Source: SZUA-378 sp036652815
GTDB lineage: Bacteria; Bacillota; Clostridia; Lachnospirales; Lachnospiraceae
Direction of reading: 5' to 3'
DNA length: 17,150 nt
NCBI GenBank assembly: GCA_036652815.1
Contig: JAVVVE010000034.1
Coordinates: forward strand, 1 to 17,150
Positions 14,583 to 17,150 of the stretch are shown in pieces. The notes beneath the pieces were generated by a model, which was given only the letters and a program-made list of their open reading frames with translations, did not search any database and was not told the DNA's origin. The first letter of the stretch is position 1. Each line of letters starts with the position of its first letter. Made by a program: the position numbers and the translations under genes.

Positions 14583-15908
14583 ATGGAAAAGATGGATCGA
14601 GACGAAGCAGCAGTACGAAGAGCCGCAAGAAGACAGCGAAGAGTGCGAAATCAGATTATGGCATATTCGGTATCAGTTATTTTATTACTGTTACTGGTTG
14701 CGGGAATAGGTTTTGGCGGCAAGGTATTAGTTGATAAGGCAGAAGCAAAAAAACAAGAAGAACAAGCTAAAATAGAAGCGACACAGGAAGCAGAGACGGT
14801 AGAAGTAGTTTCGGAACCTGCCAGTGAAACAACAGAACCGGTCACGGATGAATTAGATAATCTGGTGGATACCAATATCGCAACGATGTCGTTGGAGGAT
14901 AAAGTCGCCGGCTTATTTATTGTGACGCCGGAAGCTATTACAAAGGTTGGAAAAGCGGTACAGGCAGGAGATGGAACCAAAAAAGCATTGGAAGAGAATC
15001 CGGTGGGAGGATTGATTTATTTTTCGCAGAATATCGCATCAAAGACACAACTAAAAGAGATGATTAGTAATACGATTTTATATAGCAAATATCCACTCTT
15101 TATCGGGGTAGATGAAGAGGGTGGCGAGGTGAGCCGGCTCGGAAACAGCAGTATCGGCGTAGATAAAGTAGAAGCGGCAGCAGACATAGGGGCTTCGGGA
15201 GATGCCCAAAAGGCTTATCAGGCAGCAACTACGATAGCTACTTATCTGACAGAGTATGGATTTAACCTGGATTTTGCACCGGATGCAGATGTATTAACGA
15301 ACCCGGATAATAAGGTGATCGGCACTAGGTCTTACAGTGCAGATGCGTCGGTAGCGTCTTCTATGGTACAGTCTGCAGTGAATGGATTACAGGAACAAAA
15401 GATAAGTGCTTGCATCAAATATTTTCCGGGAATCGGGGATGTGGCAGAAGATACCCATAAGGTAGCGGCAGCGACGCATAAATCGCTGGAAGAGATGAGA
15501 ACGATGGAGTTCCTGCCTTTTATAGCAGGAATTGAAGCTGGCACACATATGATTATGGTGGGACATATATCGGCACCGGAAGTAATAGGAGATGAGACAC
15601 CTTGTTCCCTATCTTCGCTGATGGTTACGGATGTTTTGAGGAACGAACTGGGCTATCGTGGTATCGTGATTACAGATGCTATGGACATGGGGGCGATTAC
15701 AGAACATTACACAGATGCAGAAGCTGCTGTAAAGGCATTACAGGCGGGGGTTGATATGATTCTGATGCCAAAAGATTATGCGGCGGCTTATCAAGGAGTA
15801 TTAGAGGCTGTTAAGGACGGGACACTGACAGAAGAGAGAATCAATGAGTCTTTACATCGTATCTATAGAATAAAATATGCAGATACAGGTGGAGGTAGTC
15901 AGGAATAG
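14583..15908 (+). CDS. Membrane-anchored glycoside hydrolase family 3 protein (NagZ-like)
   Basis: From ATG 14583 (GGAGG at 14572-14576) the protein has 441 residues: a basic N-terminus, one membrane helix at about 27-46, a Glu/Thr-rich linker to about 95, and an extracellular GH3 barrel. Visible GH3 features are DEEGGEVSR (177-185), TDAMDMGAI with probable nucleophile Asp365, and DTH with His292, equivalent to the NagZ general acid/base histidine. The usual KHFPGHG loop reads KYFPGIG (279-285). It probably trims N-acetylhexosamine from cell-wall or other glycans outside the membrane. An in-frame GTG at 14556 lacks a ribosome binding site. A weak promoter with TATACT at 14523-14528 precedes the gene, after a small GGTAT/ATACC hairpin (14496-14510). 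Confidence 0.88.
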   Translation: MEKMDRDEAAVRRAARRQRRVRNQIMAYSVSVILLLLLVAGIGFGGKVLVDKAEAKKQEEQAKIEATQEAETVEVVSEPASETTEPVTDELDNLVDTNIATMSLEDKVAGLFIVTPEAITKVGKAVQAGDGTKKALEENPVGGLIYFSQNIASKTQLKEMISNTILYSKYPLFIGVDEEGGEVSRLGNSSIGVDKVEAAADIGASGDAQKAYQAATTIATYLTEYGFNLDFAPDADVLTNPDNKVIGTRSYSADASVASSMVQSAVNGLQEQKISACIKYFPGIGDVAEDTHKVAAATHKSLEEMRTMEFLPFIAGIEAGTHMIMVGHISAPEVIGDETPCSLSSLMVTDVLRNELGYRGIVITDAMDMGAITEHYTDAEAAVKALQAGVDMILMPKDYAAAYQGVLEAVKDGTLTEERINESLHRIYRIKYADTGGGSQE

Positions 15909-15922
15909 AGGTCAATTCCGGT

Positions 15923-16936
15923 ATGAAAATTCTACAAACCATATGGCTGTTCTTCCAAGACCAAGTGCTTGGGATGAAATGGCTGAATGTCGTCATCGGC
16001 AACCTGCTCTCGCTGTTTGGGCTGGATATCACCGGGCGAATTGGCGGCAGTATTCAGTTCTTTATTTACGATGTGCTGAAAATCACGGTGCTGCTCTGTG
16101 TGCTCATTTTTATCATCTCCTACATCCAGAGCTACTTCCCGCCGGAGCGCAGCCGCAAAATCATGGGACGCTTTCACGGCGTTGGAGCCAATGGTATCGC
16201 CGCATTGTTGGGGACAGTGACCCCTTTTTGCTCCTGTTCCTCCATTCCGCTGTTCATCGGCTTCACCAGTGCGGGGCTGCCGCTGGGCGTGACGTTTTCT
16301 TTTTTGATTTCCTCGCCCATGGTTGACCTTGGCTCGCTTGTTCTGCTGATGAGCATTTTTGGTGGCAAGGTCGCCATTACCTATGTGGTGGTGGGGCTGA
16401 TTATCGCCGTGGTCGGCGGTACGCTGATTGAAAAGCTCCACATGGAAAACTACGTTGAGGATTTTATTAAATCGGCAAGCAGCGTGGACATTGATTCGCC
16501 CGACCTCACAAAAAAGGAACGTACTATTTTTGCAAAAGATCAAGTGGTGTCCACCTTCAAGAAGGTGCTGCCCTATATCCTTGTGGGAGTTGGCATCGGA
16601 GCCCTCATTCACAACTGGATACCCGAGTACTGGATTGAGATGGTACTCGGCAGCAACAATCCATTTGGCGTGGTGCTGGCGACGCTGCTGGGTGTTCCCA
16701 TGTATGCCGACATTTTTGGTACGATTCCGATTGCTGAAGCGCTGCTCTACAAAGGCGCGCAGCTTGGCACAGTGCTTTCCTTTATGATGGCGGTCACCAC
16801 ACTTTCGCTGCCGTCCATTATCATGCTGCGTAAGGCGGTGAAACCAAAGCTGTTGGCGCTGTTCGTTGCCATTTGTACCATCGGCATCATCATTGTGGGG
16901 TATCTGTTTAATATTTTTCAGTATCTATTAGTCTAA
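15923..16936 (+). CDS. ArsP_1/DUF318 family permease
   Basis: The product is a 337-residue multi-pass membrane protein. The conserved block TPFCSCSSIPLFIGF, with Cys103 and Cys105, followed by SAGLPLGVTFSFLISSPMVD, is the family signature; a second half-repeat appears near GVPMYADIFGTIPIAEAL. Members are linked to efflux of organoarsenicals and other metal(loid)s, or to thiol/redox traffic; the substrate here is not known. The ATG is 14 bases after the GH3 stop, with AGAGGT (15907-15912) as a weak ribosome binding site in the loop of a GGAAT/ATTCC hairpin (15902-15919). G+C is far higher than in the preceding genes (37 of 60 in 16141-16200), a sign of a different origin. Confidence 0.9.
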   Translation: MKILQTIWLFFQDQVLGMKWLNVVIGNLLSLFGLDITGRIGGSIQFFIYDVLKITVLLCVLIFIISYIQSYFPPERSRKIMGRFHGVGANGIAALLGTVTPFCSCSSIPLFIGFTSAGLPLGVTFSFLISSPMVDLGSLVLLMSIFGGKVAITYVVVGLIIAVVGGTLIEKLHMENYVEDFIKSASSVDIDSPDLTKKERTIFAKDQVVSTFKKVLPYILVGVGIGALIHNWIPEYWIEMVLGSNNPFGVVLATLLGVPMYADIFGTIPIAEALLYKGAQLGTVLSFMMAVTTLSLPSIIMLRKAVKPKLLALFVAICTIGIIIVGYLFNIFQYLLV

Positions 16937-16960
16937 CAAAATTTTAGGAGGATATAAATT

Positions 16961-17150
16961 ATGGCATTGTTTGGTTTTGGTAAGAAAAAAGAAGAGGAAT
17001 TGGTGCAGTGTGACTGCGGTGGCAACTCAGCAATCAAGGTGCTTGGCTCAGGCTGTGCAAAATGCAACGCACTGGAGACCGCTGCGGTAGAGGCACTCAA
17101 AGAGCTTGGTATGAGCGATTCCATTGACCATGTGACGGACTTTACGCAAA
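16961..17150 (+). CDS. Small thioredoxin-like redox protein, N-terminal part
   Basis: The gene starts at ATG 16961 with AGGAGG just upstream (16946-16951) and runs off the right edge after 63 codons. The product has a short Lys/Glu-rich N-terminus, a CDC pair (Cys17, Cys19) and the redox motif GSGCAKCNALE (Cys32, Cys35), typical of the thioredoxin_3 / redox-active disulfide protein family that is often encoded directly after DUF318 permeases. It probably handles thiol chemistry or delivers the substrate to the permease. The extra CDC pair near the N-terminus could bind metal. Confidence 0.88.
   Translation, partial: MALFGFGKKKEEELVQCDCGGNSAIKVLGSGCAKCNALETAAVEALKELGMSDSIDHVTDFTQ

Noticed and set aside
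15909..15922. Search for an ArsR-type regulator or promoter before the permease
   Set aside because: The gap is only 14 bases; no room for either.
15932..16612. Minus-strand open frame of 226 codons antisense to the permease
   Set aside because: It is Asn/Gln/His-rich low-quality sequence caused by GC-rich codon bias of the real permease gene; no ribosome binding site supports it.

Overview
The window looks like a chromosomal segment of a low-to-moderate GC Firmicute of class Clostridia, most likely a gut Lachnospiraceae-type anaerobe. The evidence is strong AGGAGG-type ribosome binding sites, the Clostridia-style glycerol-3-phosphate oxidation set (BFD-domain flavoprotein, pyridine-nucleotide flavoprotein, DUF1667 protein, glycerol kinase), a Gram-positive BmrC/BmrD-like efflux pair, and AT-rich intergenic DNA. 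No rRNA, tRNA, CRISPR array or transposase was seen. Taxonomy is inferred from gene content only.

Layout. (1) Bases 1-1441 hold the end of a YhfU (DUF2620) gene overlapping a complete YhfT-family membrane protein gene; this DNA is visibly richer in G+C than what follows. (2) Bases 1457-7635 form one plus-strand run: GlpA-like dehydrogenase with a 2Fe-2S domain, FAD/NAD oxidoreductase, an AT-rich AlbA_2/Schlafen-type ATP-binding regulator, DUF1667 Cys protein and glycerol kinase GlpK. Apart from the AlbA_2 gene, which looks like a later arrival, this is a pathway that phosphorylates glycerol and oxidises glycerol-3-phosphate to dihydroxyacetone phosphate. (3) A LUD-domain gene on the minus strand (7632-8273) meets glpK tail to tail with a 4-base overlap; it has its own promoter and a 51-base inverted repeat upstream.

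(4) Bases 8406-9474 hold no secure gene but are highly structured: a perfect-consensus sigma-A-type promoter, a reading frame with EVEAIT repeats but no start codon, a dense cluster of GTAC tetranucleotides, a duplicated ribosome-binding-site module, a 17-bp hairpin, an intrinsic terminator and two nearly identical 14-base palindromes. (5) Bases 9475-13847 are a MarR regulator and two ABC exporter half-transporters, which together look like an autoregulated heterodimeric multidrug exporter. A cytidylate-kinase-like gene and a membrane-anchored GH3 hydrolase follow on the same strand. (6) From base 15923 the composition changes sharply to GC-rich: an ArsP_1/DUF318 permease and the start of a small thioredoxin-like gene, cut by the window edge. 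This looks like a separately acquired metal(loid)- or redox-related module.

The least explained parts are the 8.3-9.5 kb non-coding region and the AlbA_2 gene with its double-frame repeat inside the glycerol operon. Every functional assignment is from reading protein sequences; no database search was run.
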